A stretch of 64,000 bases of DNA from Mesocentrotus franciscanus (lineage: Eukaryota > Echinodermata > Echinoidea > Camarodonta > Strongylocentrotidae), in contig CP137670.1 of NCBI GenBank assembly GCA_037976565.1, positions 13,230,600 to 13,294,599 on the forward strand. The letters run 5' to 3'. The notes below the pieces were generated by a model, which saw only the letters and a list, made by a program, of their open reading frames with translations, searched no databases and was not told the DNA's origin. The position numbers and the translations under genes are program-made. How positions within the stretch are numbered: the first letter of the stretch is position 1; every line of letters begins with the position of its first letter. Shown in pieces: positions 1-11,604 of this stretch.

Positions 1-2090
1 AAAACACTAATAGGTCTGTAGTTGCTAACATCAGTTTTATCTTTCTTTTATAAAGTGGAGTCACTTTTGCTATTTTCATATCCTCTGGAAAAGTACTCGT
101 CAAGATAGATAGGTTCATTAAGTAACTTAGAGGCTTAAATAAAACCTTCGCACCATCTTTTAGAAATTTAGCTGGAATCATGTCTAACCCAGTACTTTTT
201 GATACATTCAACTTACGTAACTCTTTGAAAACAAATTGTTCACTGATTGGTAATAACTCGAAGCTGTTTTCACATATACCTTTTCTTTCGTAAAACTCAC
301 GAATACAATCATTGTCTGCGCTGAAAAAGTCTTTGGAAGGGGGGAGTTTGCTACTAATTTGGCAGCCACATTTGTGAAATGAGAATTGAATTCATCAGCG
401 ATGGCCATCTTATCATGACATAATTCCCCATCAATTGTAATGACAGATTCTTGTTCTTTTCGCTTCTTATTTTTTAATCCTAAGCTTTTAAGATTCTGCC
501 AAAGCCTTTTCGAATCTTGTTTATTTTCTTCTATCTTGTTTTGTAAGTAATCGAGTTTAGCCTTTTTCACCTCTCTTTGGACCATATTTCTTAATACTCT
601 GTATCTTTTATAGAGCGTCTCATCTTTTGCTCTTTTCCTAAATTTTTGTATACTATATTTCTCTCTTGAATTAGGGAAAGAATATCTTTAGTCACCCAAG
701 TTTCTGATCTTTGTTTTATTCTAATCCGTTTCAGTGGCGCTATCATATTCAAATTTGAGATAAAAACATGTTGAAATATTGACCATGCCTCATTTACATC
801 TGTACAGTCAGTGATTCCTGACCAATCAACAACAGATAGTTGAAGATTGAAAGTCTCTTCTGTATATTTTTTCATGGATCTGATATCATTAGTCCTGTGA
901 TGACCTATAGCCAGTCTAATATTTTTCCGTGTACAGAAAGTAAAAGAATGGTCGCTAATACCTAGATCAATGACACCACTTTGACTTATTTTGTTTTCTT
1001 TGCTACAACCAACATGATCCAGTAGAGAAGAACATGTAGGTGTAACGCGTGTTGCCTCTTTAATGAGTTGACTAAACCCGTGAAGACTCAACAAGTCAAT
1101 ATATATCTTAGCCAGTGGCGATTTGTGAAGAAGACAAATATTCATGTCTCCTAAAAAAATTATTTCGTCATCCTTCTTTAATGTATCAAGAATATTGGAC
1201 AATTTCTCGATAAACAAATTGTTTTTCGGTGGTCGATACAGAACGCCAACAACAATTGGTTTTGATCTTGGTATAAGCAAATTTATCCACAGGGATTCCG
1301 TATCTCCAGTACTTATAGCATCCATAATATTAAATGCAATATCATTTCTGATATAGAAACATACACCACCTCCAGAGCCAGAGGATCGATCATGGCGTAT
1401 GATTTTATATCCGTCTATTTCAATTTCTTCATCATTTAAGGAATTGTTTAACCATGTTTCAGTGAAAGCAATGACAGACAACCTTTTTCTTTTAAAAAGA
1501 ATTCTAAGTTCCGATATCTTGTTTAGGATAGACCTCACATTAAGGTGTAAAAAATGAAGATCTTTAACTTTAAACTTTTCTTCAAATTCTTGATAAAGAG
1601 AAGTGTTTTCATCTATGAGGTTTGGCTGAATTATTCTTGCTATCGCCTGCTTTTCAGGTGTAACGCGCGTTACATTAAAATAGTTTTCTTTTAGTCTATC
1701 CTCATTTTGGCTTTCTTTCTCTAGACAATCGTCAGTAAATAATGAATCACAAAAGATGGCAGACAACATGTTAAACAATTCCACTTCTCATCAGGGCATT
1801 CATAATATAACCTGCGGTACTCCGAAAAACTGATAGCTTGACAATTAGTGTGAAACCATTTTTACAATCAGAACACAGAAGGCCGTGTTGATTAAATTTG
1901 ACTGGCTTATCACAGTTCCCACAAGGGAACTTATATTTCCGACCGTCAACTTTCATTTTCGGATCATCACTTGATTTTGTCAAACTTTCACTTAATTCAA
2001 AACCCTTCTTAGATCCTCGATCAGTGCTTACACCCATCCATGCCCCAGGTGTAATCAATGGGTACCTGGCAATGCCGAGGTATTAATAAT
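1..2090 (-). mobile_element. CR1-like non-LTR retrotransposon, copy 1 (cut by window)
   Basis: Minus-strand element. From right to left: PHD-type zinc finger (2058-1771), AP endonuclease (1784-591), linker with IADEFNSHFTNVA (585-208) and the start of reverse transcriptase running off base 1. Same element as 43379-47090. The PHD part is frameshifted in this copy by a missing T near 1860, while the endonuclease is open. A PHD finger upstream of an AP endonuclease is known from some CR1-clade elements. Confidence 0.85.
591..1784 (-). CDS. AP endonuclease region of the CR1-like element
   Basis: Open frame of 397 codons. It carries the APE-type motifs LNVRSILNKI, AFTETWL, GGGVCFYIRND, VGVLYRPP, FLGDMNI and LGISDHSFTF (the SDH catalytic signature), and the LKRIRIKQRSETWVTKDI region before the linker. 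It runs on from a frameshifted PHD segment, so is part of a longer ORF rather than a separate gene. In copy 2 the same stretch is broken at 46178 by loss of one A in a run. Confidence 0.8.
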   Translation of the reverse strand: MELFNMLSAIFCDSLFTDDCLEKESQNEDRLKENYFNVTRVTPEKQAIARIIQPNLIDENTSLYQEFEEKFKVKDLHFLHLNVRSILNKISELRILFKRKRLSVIAFTETWLNNSLNDEEIEIDGYKIIRHDRSSGSGGGVCFYIRNDIAFNIMDAISTGDTESLWINLLIPRSKPIVVGVLYRPPKNNLFIEKLSNILDTLKKDDEIIFLGDMNICLLHKSPLAKIYIDLLSLHGFSQLIKEATRVTPTCSSLLDHVGCSKENKISQSGVIDLGISDHSFTFCTRKNIRLAIGHHRTNDIRSMKKYTEETFNLQLSVVDWSGITDCTDVNEAWSIFQHVFISNLNMIAPLKRIRIKQRSETWVTKDILSLIQERNIVYKNLGKEQKMRRSIKDTEY

Positions 2091-4150
2091 AATAATTTAT
2101 AATTGTGGAGCTCACAGGAAGAGCAGTTTTAACAATGATGTGGCTACCTTGGCTGTATTAATAAGATCAAATCATCATTATATCTACCGTGTTAGGCAAT
2201 TATAATGATATGGTCCTATGTTATCTTTATTGACAATGTAAGTTCAGCCTACCGATTTTTAAATAGGGCCTAAACAAAAATGGTGTTCTATTGCCCTTTA
2301 GATGCCAGCACCTGGGTCGGTCGGTCGATTTTTATTTCTTCGCTCTTTGGGCTGATATTTTTCAGTTCTGAATGCTTTAATACATATTTCTTGATTGATT
2401 AAACATTTTGTTTCTAACAAACGGGGGAAAAAAATAATAAAAGGCTGGCCGTAGATTTTAAGACTTTGGGGTCGGTCGCAAGGGCAATACAACAACTTTT
2501 TGTTAAGCCTAGTGATAGCCTCAATAATATAGCATTACAGTTTTTTAATTTCCAAACATTCCAAATGTTCCATTCATGAAAACCTGACTGACTTAATGAT
2601 AATGAACAGTAAGCAAGTGGGCAAACCCATGCTTTTAGAATGGAATAGTAGAAGGCACTGCTTTTTTATAACTATGACCAAATAGCTAAATTGCCCTTTG
2701 AGAGCCTGAAACTTTTCAAAGATAAAGAATTAGAAATCAGTTGCCACTTTTTCTTGTAGCATGGACCTAGATTGAGATCCTATAGCTTAATGAAAAAATG
2801 TCAACTTTGCCCTTATGCACATGAGGTATCCCTAAACAGCAAATTGTTTACGGAATTTTGTAAAAAAATTGACATACTATTTTTGTTGGATCTAAAACAT
2901 ATATTTAGCCACATTTTTTCTATTGATGATTAATGAGCATGGGTGGATCTTAAAGAAAGTTAACCATCTCCAGTATTTTGATGGTACAGTGCAATTGAAA
3001 ACGGTGTTTCGGATGTCACATTTTCCGTAAACAATGTAGACCCTCATTTAACCCACTAGAACAATAAATCAATGCGATTGTGTATGGTTTGAATATGCTT
3101 ATTAGTTTATCCAAGTGATTATATTAAAAGAAAATATAATTAAATTATATTAGTGCTTATATGAGAAATATACTCAAAAATTGAAAAAGTTGTCTCATTT
3201 TCCGTAAACACTTTTGTAACGTCCAAAACAATTTTCCTTTTGAAGTGGCAGAAATATATGAACTTTTTTTATATTTGCAATTACGATTTCACAATTCACA
3301 ATCCTGTTAAAAAAACTATTTTGATTATTTTATTTAGGTTTAAATATAAAATATCAAGAAATATGATGCTAAAAATCACATTTTCTGTTAAATATCTAAA
3401 CTTTCAGCAACATTGAGTTATAAAACATACAATATTGAAGCCACACTTTGTGATGCAAGGCATTGCTTGCTGCTTCAGTATATTCTTAATTGTAATTTAT
3501 CTGAAAAATCTCAACAAAAGTGACTCATAAAAAATATTCAGTCATTTTAACAGCACCTTCTGGTATGCTGTTAGCACGTTTCGGGCGCTACATTAAACTG
3601 TTAACAGACATTTTCATTAGTTCAAATGAGGGACAAAGATAGATGTAAGAATAACAGATTTCAATTTGCCAACCTCTCCTCTTGCTACATACATTGTTGT
3701 GTTTGCAAATCATCAGGTTTTCATTTGTATGGAGGGTGTTCCAAATTATGTCATATAACCAAAGACTGCAAGGTCAATTTAAACTATTTTGTAGGTTACA
3801 AAAACTCAAAATCACCCACTTAAAACAATATCCAGTTTACATGTATATGACATGGATATGTTACAGGTATATAAATTTAATAAAATCAAGCAAATTACAA
3901 TATTTTTCCAAGATTTATGGGGAAAATAAGTAGAAAAAAGGTTGCATACATGTACAGTTGATGAGCACAAGGGATTCCAGTATGTATTTAAAAAAACACC
4001 AACCAGTATTCTAACAGAGAAACTTGAAAAACATATGTTTACATGGCCACATTTCCAAATTTACCAATCTGTCGGGGCAATAAGCATGAAAATGAAAATA
4101 ACGAATAAAGAATAAAGAATTAATTTGTTCATAATTTTTTCCTTTCATAT
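2091..4150. other. AT-rich non-coding stretch with a MITE
   Basis: After the element's 5' end there is no supportable gene. 2289-2489 is a short inverted-repeat element (listed separately). 2500-4150 is AT-rich and matches copy 2 at about 47530-49310. The reading frames at 3626-3933 are short and lack recognisable motifs. Confidence 0.6.
2289..2489. mobile_element. MITE-like element with TATTGCCCTTT ends
   Basis: Ends TATTGCCCTTT and AAGGGCAATA are inverted repeats 200 bp apart. Internal GGTCGGTCG and CCGTAGATTTTAAGA stretches recur at 11140-11240 and 16505-16555 and in copy 2 (47317-47517), marking a dispersed family. No coding capacity. Confidence 0.65.
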
Positions 4151-5470
4151 TATAAAGGAATTTGAAAAAGGCAATGGCAATACGGCATATACTTGGAAAG
4201 TCATTAACGAGACCCTGAGGAAGAAAAAAAGTACTTCAAAATGTCATGTTAACAACGAAGGTCATGTAATGCTCATGAACCCTTTACAGCTCATTTTATG
4301 TATGTTATTACCAAAGATGAAAAAAGTCAGTCAGTCACTCAATAGTGTCTGACAATGAAGTCTAGCAAGTAAACAGATTTCCTTGCATAATTTGAATATT
4401 AGGACACTGCTAACGTTTAAATCTCACAGATAGGACATACATGACATATTTATAATTCCTGTAAAGTTGTACAGAATTTGATGTTGGATGCAAAAGGGAC
4501 ATAGTATCTTTAAGATATCTTGCAAATCAATGTGATATTTTTCTTCTTTTGCCCACAGATTGTATTGAAGTCTTGAACATTGTTATATCATTGAAAGTGA
4601 GTTACTCAAGTAGTCATTATGAAATGAGTACACATTTCTTAAAACAAATTGCAGGAAATATTAAAACGCCGTAAGTACATATTTTTAATTAATCACTCAC
4701 TAGATTTATCTTTCCAGATACATTAAAAATAGCAAAAGTAATACAAATTTATAAAAATATGAATTCCATAGTTTCAAATTACCGACCTGTTTTAATTTTT
4801 TCTAGTATATCGAAAATAGATTGTACGACTTTTTAACAAAAAATGATTTACTCTACAAAGATCAATATGGTTTTCGTAAATCCCATTCAACTGAATTAGC
4901 GTTATTGCAATTATTTGATTGAGTGTCAGGTGCCTTACCTGATCGGAATCATGTTATTGGTGTATTCATGAACTTGAGTAAGGCATTTGACACTCTTGAC
5001 CATTCAATACTTATACGTAAATTGCAGTATTATGGAGTGAGGGGTGTTACATTACAATAGTTTAAAATTACCTTACAAATAGAAAACAATATGTTTATTA
5101 CGATTCTACTGAGTCTAATTTAATGTCTATATTATTTGGGGTACCACATGGTTCAATCCTCGACCCACTGTTTTATTTGTTATATGTTAATGATATTTAT
5201 TATTCATCAAATGAATTACAATATTTATTATTCGCTGATGACACCAATGTATTCTGTTCCAATTCAGATCTTCAAACTCTTTTAAGAATTGTCAATACCG
5301 AGCTGCCGAATTTATCTAATTGGTTTAAAGCCAACAAACTTTCCCTGAATCTCAAGAAAACAAATTTAATATACTTCCAAAATAGGAACAACAATACGCA
5401 AACAATTGTTGAAATATCTTTCTATGGATTAAAAAAAAAAATAGTTATTAGATTATGTTATAGTTCACAA
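4150..5470 (+). pseudogene. Degenerate non-LTR reverse transcriptase, copy 1
   Basis: Fragments in shifting frames on the plus strand: a linker (NTAYTWKVINETLRKK), then NYRPV, YGFRKSHSTELALLQLFD followed by a stop, FDTLDHSILIRKLQYYGV, GVPHGSILDPLFYLLYVNDI and the catalytic FADDTNVF near 5230. The ending is lost. CR1/L2/Jockey-group type. Copy 1 has lost 0.39 kb of linker that copy 2 keeps. Stop codons and indels make it non-functional. Confidence 0.8.
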
Positions 5471-6300
5471 TAAACTTGTAAGAACTCATAGTATTCATAT
5501 CTTGTGAATAAATAAAGATATAGATTAATCTCCAAAATTTGCATTTCTCCAAAATATGAATAGTCTTGATCCTAAAAATACACATTTGAAGTGTGTAAAC
5601 ATAATTTAATTTTTTACCCTCTTGGGGACACATTTGGTATATGTACACAAAAATACCAAAGTCAGAAACATCCAGTAAGTTTGATACAAACCTGTTGAAG
5701 GTGAAATAATCCATATCAGAGTAAGATGCAGGAACATCCTTAACCATCCAATTATTGAATCCCCAGACATTGTCAATATCACAGAAACACAGAGAGTGAG
5801 ATGCAGTGCCCAATAGTGAAGTCCAATATTTATTATATCAATTCCCTTCTATGTACACATAGCACAAAAGATTCGAGTTATATACATTATGGCTATATAT
5901 CCTGGTACCACGGAGCAGCTTGGAATGGCATGTGATCTGATTCCAGTATCCAAATATCGTGACTGGTTATTGAAAAGGAAGTCGATTACTGTATGCCACG
6001 TATCAAATAAGAGACAATGTACTTCCTCCTTGTGGGTTAACACCACTAACCAGATGGTGGTGGTACGTTCATGTATGAGAGCTACTGAGGTATGATGAGG
6101 TGCTCCGCGCGGAGTGAAATAAATCATAGTTTTGATGATACGTTTGTCGTAGAACAGTGAGCAGGTTTTGTGAATAAATCATGTGCTTCATGAACAAATG
6201 GACTCTTGAACATACTATGACGCGGTAAAGCCGAGTAGGAGTTATTTGTACAAAGTTATTTCCCTCTTCCAGGCTCATCGTTGCTCACGAAGTAATTCCA
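5471..6300. other. Stretch holding two unassigned frames conserved between duplicate copies
   Basis: The minus strand at 5813-5448 reads a 121-codon frame (with GFNNWMVKDVP and SDMDYFTFNR) and ends near a potential donor; the plus strand at 5889-6095 reads 68 codons (TTEQLGMACDLIPVSKYR). Both are nearly unchanged in copy 2 (51861-51496, 51937-52143). I do not recognise either, and conservation between young duplicates is weak evidence of coding. They may be transposon remnants. Confidence 0.3.
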
Positions 6301-6556
6301 AACACCAAAGCTACAGCTGAAATAACAAATACATCAACCTGTGATATCGATGAGTGATACTTTGATCGTATCCATGAAATGAAATCAATCTACAGAATCA
6401 ATCTTCATCAAAGATCTATTGTAAACTATGAATAGCAATCTATGGAAATGATTCTGTACCATCCAAGAATATGCACATGATAGAACTTTTGCCTTCTTTT
6501 AAATGATTTCATATTTGTATAATTCTAGAACAGTGCTCTAAACTCTTCAGTCCATT

Positions 6557-6866
6557 GGGGTGTTCCACAAATATCCTAAGTCGAACTTAACTCTAAGTTG
6601 GACTTAAAGATTATGGAAAGCCATTTGTAGCTTTAAAATAAAATATGTTCAAAAGCGAAGTATTTTAGACTTTTTATAAATTCCACATCAAGAACATGAA
6701 ATCTCCATGATAATAGAAAATATTAATGATTTGAATCAACACTTTATGCCTTTTAAAGTAACTTTTACAAAATATTTTTCATAGATGCTACCGGCTTTCC
6801 ATAATTGTTAAGTCCAAGTTAGAGATAAGTTCAACTTAAGATCTTTGTTAAACAACCCCCCCCCCC
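6557..6866. mobile_element. MITE-like imperfect palindrome, copy 1
   Basis: Arms of about 75 bp: GGGGTGTTCCACAAATATC... with GTCGAACTTAACTC and TTATGGAAAGCC on the left, and GGCTTTCCATAATTGTTAAG... ending GTTAAACAACCCCCC on the right, are inverted complements. The internal 170 bp has no frame. Same element at 52605-52912. Confidence 0.65.
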
Positions 6867-7159
6867 CACATTCCAATCAGTTCAACCGACCCCGGGTCTA
6901 AGATCACGTTTAACCACAGGAAAACGTAGACCTCACACTAACTTCTTTCCTTTGTTAAACCAGATTTTGGACAAAAGCTCAAACCAAGTGCCGGGTTTTA
7001 ATTTTAGTAGAATACCGAACGAAGGTTATAATCTTTGTGTCATTTCCTATTAAAATGAATATCCATAAATTTGAGAATAAATGGAAAGGGTAAAACATTT
7101 ATCTATGGTCTATTGGTAGATTTAAAAAAATATAAAGATAGTAATGTTGACTGCATCCT

Positions 7160-7299
7160 GGGCCCCGTCTTATAAAGCGTTGTGATTGATCCAAATCAAT
7201 CGCAAGTTTGCAGTCTCCTATATCTTATGTACGTAGTTGCGATTGATATCAATCGCAAACAAATTGCGATTAATATCAACTCTTTAAAAGACGGGGCCC
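7160..7299. mobile_element. Short MITE with GGGCCCCGTCTTATAAAG ends, copy 1
   Basis: 140 bp element; left end GGGCCCCGTCTTATAAAG and right end CTTTAAAAGACGGGGCCC are inverted repeats. The inside holds a repeated GCGATTGAT/ATCAATCGC motif. Copy 2 equivalent 53207-53346. Confidence 0.7.
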
Positions 7300-7370
7300 T
7301 GATGGTATTTATTGAGGACTAGCAGTGAATACAAATATATTCAGAAGTTTATCTTGTCGACTTGGTATTA

Positions 7371-7540
7371 CAGTCAAACCTGCTTTAGTGACCCTCTGTC
7401 TACAAAGACCACATTTTTTGTTTCCCTTGAAAATGGTTTCTCATTGAAACATGTACTAAAGGAACCTGTACATAAAGACCACCTGACTATAAAGACCAAT
7501 GTTTTGTCTCCCTTGGGTCTTTATATACAGGTTTCAATGT
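7371..7540. repeat. CAGTCAAACCTG palindromic dispersed repeat, copy 1
   Basis: Begins ACAGTCAAACCTGC and ends ACAGGTTTCAATGTA; the inside repeats AAAGACCAC and its complement. The same family occurs in a receptor intron at 21117-21206 and in copy 2 at about 53419-53588. Confidence 0.65.
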
Positions 7541-10500
7541 ATATGAATTAATTTATGAAGAACTGAATCAAACCTGGTATTATACAGGAATGTGTACCGG
7601 TTTCCTGTGTATATCTCATATTTAGGCATGTGCAGTCATTTTACTTAAGGATGCTTTACGGGCGTGCTAAGTTGATAGCCTTCACAGAGTTGTAGTTGTC
7701 TTCCGGGTGTGAAATTATGAGTGTGTGCCCGTGCGCTTGGTGTGTGTAGGTGTGGGGTAGTCCCAATCTAATTTTCAGGTAAGGGGATGTACGTCTAACA
7801 ACTATTAAGAGGGGGGTCTCCTTGAGATTTCCCATTTACAAGATTAGTATCTATTTATTTGAACATCTTAATACAAAAATACTTCTTTAAATTGTAAATA
7901 TATCAACAAGATGACGACCGATAAAATTAAATCAGTACCATATCAAGAGAAAGAAACAAGAGATGTAGACAAGAGAGATAAAGGCAAAGAGATGTATGGA
8001 TGACGAACAAAATAAGAAGTATACTAATGGAGAGAACTAAAGTATGTAAGGGCACCCATGGAATATATTTGAAAATTCAATTGGTATGCTTAATTATGAT
8101 ATAATTATAAATTCATGATAATGATTATCTCTTTATATGTACGTTTAAATGTGTTGAAGGATTTAATATTTTGAATATTGGATGATAAATTGTTCCATAC
8201 TTTACCACTTTCATATTTAAAAGATTGCTTAAAACACTCAACATTTGGCTTCGGTTGAACAACATTCAATGTATCAATATTATCGTAGTAGATACTCCAT
8301 ATTAAAGTGATTGCACAACGAATAAATAAGTTCTCAATTGCATGCCGACGAGATATGATTTCACGCTTGTGTTTGTATAATACATTTCAAGGGTTGATAT
8401 GACGTTGTTCTACTCTTCATGTTTTCTAGTCATCATAACAGAAAGGTTCATCCTATCCAAACATAACTTCTAGACAGTTTGTTTTTACTAATATCACTTC
8501 AGGATGTTAACTGTACAAAGATAAATCAGGCACAAATATTTTTTTTTCTTTTCCGGGGCACGGTCCATTTGCATCCATAGCCTCGTGATAAGGGAATAAC
8601 AAGACTGTAATTCAGTTGAGGTTTTCTGCTTGGTTATGATGTTATTTTTTTCCTACCTTGAACATTGTTTTTGATCGGCGAGGCACTCGTTTGTCTGGTC
8701 TGGATAACTGCGAACCTATCAATACACAGTTGCATTGCACTGGATTTCGTAGGAAAGCCCCTACTTAATAAAACTCAGCGGTGTCCTTTATAACAGGAAC
8801 TGAACTCATATTTAAATTGTCAGGGGGTGAATGCCCGTGATGCTCTTTTGAAAATGAAAATTATTTTGAAAAAATACAAGGCCATATGATTACTTTATCT
8901 TTCCAATACACTCTGGACGAGAATAAAGCAAGGAAATGTAATATGATTATCATGATATGACACACAAAAACGCTGACAGTTGCAGGATGCAATAATGTGT
9001 GTAGCAGATAGCAATATTTTGTTAGGCTATTAAACTTCGGCGATGATAGACACATTGGCTGAATTTGGGGCCAACCTTAGATGTGTTGTAAGCCCCAAGC
9101 CGCAATGCTCTATGATAGTCTTGCCCCTTAACTTAATTTAGACGCTAAAACGGACACCAAAACCTAATACGAACCCAGAAGAGAACGTTCGATCACTTGC
9201 AAAGCAATTTCCTACATATCACTGGGCCCATGATACACCTATTCGTTTCTCTTTAACTCTTCAAATCACGTTGCCACTGCTCCCTAACATAGGCATACAA
9301 ACACATTTTCGCTAAAGGAAATCACACCTTTGGGCGGAATCTGAACTCTTAAGGCTTTTTAATCTTGCCTGAAGAGCGAACCTTTTGTGTGTGGAAATTA
9401 CAGAAATGGCATATCCGGGCACTTCCTACCCGAAGATATGACTATTTGAGCAGCTCGCTCCTCGAGTTTGAGGTGCTGGCTGCCCGAATATAAAAACTTT
9501 AGATATTAAAAAATTCCAAAGGTTAGAGTGTCTTTAGCCCTCCCTCCATGCCTTGTACGCCTATGCTCATTAAAGGAGAATTGTATCCTGATATTTGTAT
9601 TTTTTTATAGAAGTAGAAAAAGGAAATAAACAGGTCAGTGAAAGTTTGAGCAAAAATCGATTGAAAATTTAAAAAAAAGTTACGAATTTTCGAAGGTGCG
9701 ACTAATACAAAACAAAGTAACAACTCTGTGATGTATTGAGCGAGGTCCCCTCCCATTTGTAATGTACTAAAATATACATATATTTTCACTTAAAGAAGTT
9801 TTCAATCATACATTGACCCTAAAATTAATTATTGCAAGTATATTTTTATACAACCCCTGTATGACACGAATTTACTCCATCATCAATAATTAAGAAAATG
9901 AAAGTTTATGAAATTTTCTGTACAGAGCAAATTCGAGAGGAGCTTGCACAGTGTTGTCAATTAGTCTTCAAAACTTCAAAAATTTGAACTTTTTAATCCG
10001 ATATTGTTCAACCTTCCACTAATTTGTTTTTTCTTATCTTTCTGCTTTTATTAAAACCAAGTTAATATTAGGGTAGATTTTCCCGTAAACTTATCCGTCT
10101 TTAGTAATTGTGTGTGTTGGGTAATGAGGAATGCTAGCATTCAATGATTTTCGGAAGCAGTAATATTATTACAGTAGACCTAACGTTATCAAATGTCGTC
10201 AGTTATTCAATGCAAATTCTGTTAAGCAGTTAAAGAACCTTTCCAAATTTTGTAAGATCATTATGTCTAAGTTCGGAATTTCTTTTCTTCCCTTTTTAAT
10301 ACGTTAGACTTTTGGTTAAATGTGTTGTTGTCGTTATTAGTATCATAGTGAACACACATATATATAGCAGTGTTAGTACTTCCAGTTGAGATATAGGGTG
10401 TGATGTATTTTTAAAAGTATATTCTAAAGATTGCCCTCATTTGTTTGTTGTTCGCTGCCAAAGATTTTCTTGTCTTTAAAGATTTTCTGTGTTTTTCTTT

Positions 10501-10915
10501 AATTTTATTTTAAAATATCTTTGTTGTACATTATATTTGTACTATTCAACTGTATTTCTTCCATGCCCCAGAAGGAGCCGTTAGAGAAATAAAAATAATT
10601 GTCATTATATACCTCACTTTAGAAATACTTTAGCAATAGCCCACAGGGCCTAGTTAAAAGTTTCTACCCTCATCCTCATTATCCTGCGATCCCCATTGGT
10701 TTACGTGTTAAAATTGTCTTTGTGCGAGCGCGGACGCCATACAGGGCTTTTTGTCTGCGATTCCCAAATGATTGAAACTTTCAGTCATTTTTCCAGCGAA
10801 GATTTACAGACAGTGTTTCAGATTTTCTGTGATGTTTTAACACAGTTTTACTCAATAAAAGGCTAAGGTAAGAATTCTTGGTAGATTTTTGTTTTAATTC
10901 GACATATAAAAGTCA
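7541..10915. other. Non-coding repeat-derived stretch of copy 1
   Basis: No gene recognised on either strand. Homologous to 53590-53911 plus 56265-59356 in copy 2. The empty target of the copy 2 hAT insertion is at 7859-7866. Frames at 8861-9055 and 9523-9789 are short and without motifs. 10560-10610 looks like a transcript end (AATAAA followed by an A-poor end), but nothing coding precedes it. Confidence 0.5.
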
Positions 10916-11093
10916 TATCGACTGCTTTAATACTCGAGGACTAGCTGTTTCTATACTGGCTCGCGGGATAGTTGAATCCCCTGCCATCACCCCTCGGCGC
11001 GCCGCCCACCCAGGCGCGCCTCGGGGTGATGGCAGGGGATTCAACTATCCCTTGAGCGTATAAAAACAGCTAGTCCTCTCGTAGCAGTCGATA
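10916..11093. repeat. GC-rich near-perfect palindrome, copy 1
   Basis: Two arms of about 80 bp around a ~9 bp loop (GCCCACCCA). The left arm runs from TATCGACTGC through GGGATAGTTGAATCCCC and CATCACC to GGCGCGCC; the right arm is its complement, ending GCAGTCGATA. Markedly GC-rich against an AT-rich background. It may be a MITE or a hairpin-forming transcript. Same palindrome at 59357-59534. Confidence 0.75.
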
Positions 11094-11604
11094 TAACTAT
11101 ATTGTCATTGTCAACTGAAAAGTTTTTTTTTTTTGTCGCCCTCTGTGGGCCGATATTTTTCAGTTTTGAATGTTTTGTTTTTCGTTTTTTTTTCCCCGCC
11201 CTCTTTTGGCTGATATTTCTTAGTTTTTTAATGCTTTAATACATGTGTTTCAGCGTCATCATTCCATTCATATCTTTTCACCTCATAATAATCCATGGTT
11301 TGCAATGACTTGTGTTGAGACAACACTCTGTGCTTCCCAGCTGACGAGGTTGGTTTTCAACACTGCGCATGCGCGGCATGTAATTCACGGGCGGACAGTA
11401 CTGAATAACTACCAATAGTCAGGTGGCTTAGCGTCAAATTTATCGATTATCGTTACTTGCCGGATAAAAGCACCATTTTTGGTACACGGCTTCCTTAGGA
11501 CCTACTTAACGATATTAGGCTAGGAGCCCCCGGCAAAAATGTCAATTTAAGGGTGTGGGGGCGGGGCGTCTTTTTGGAGCCCCCAATTGATTTTATAACA
11601 TTGA

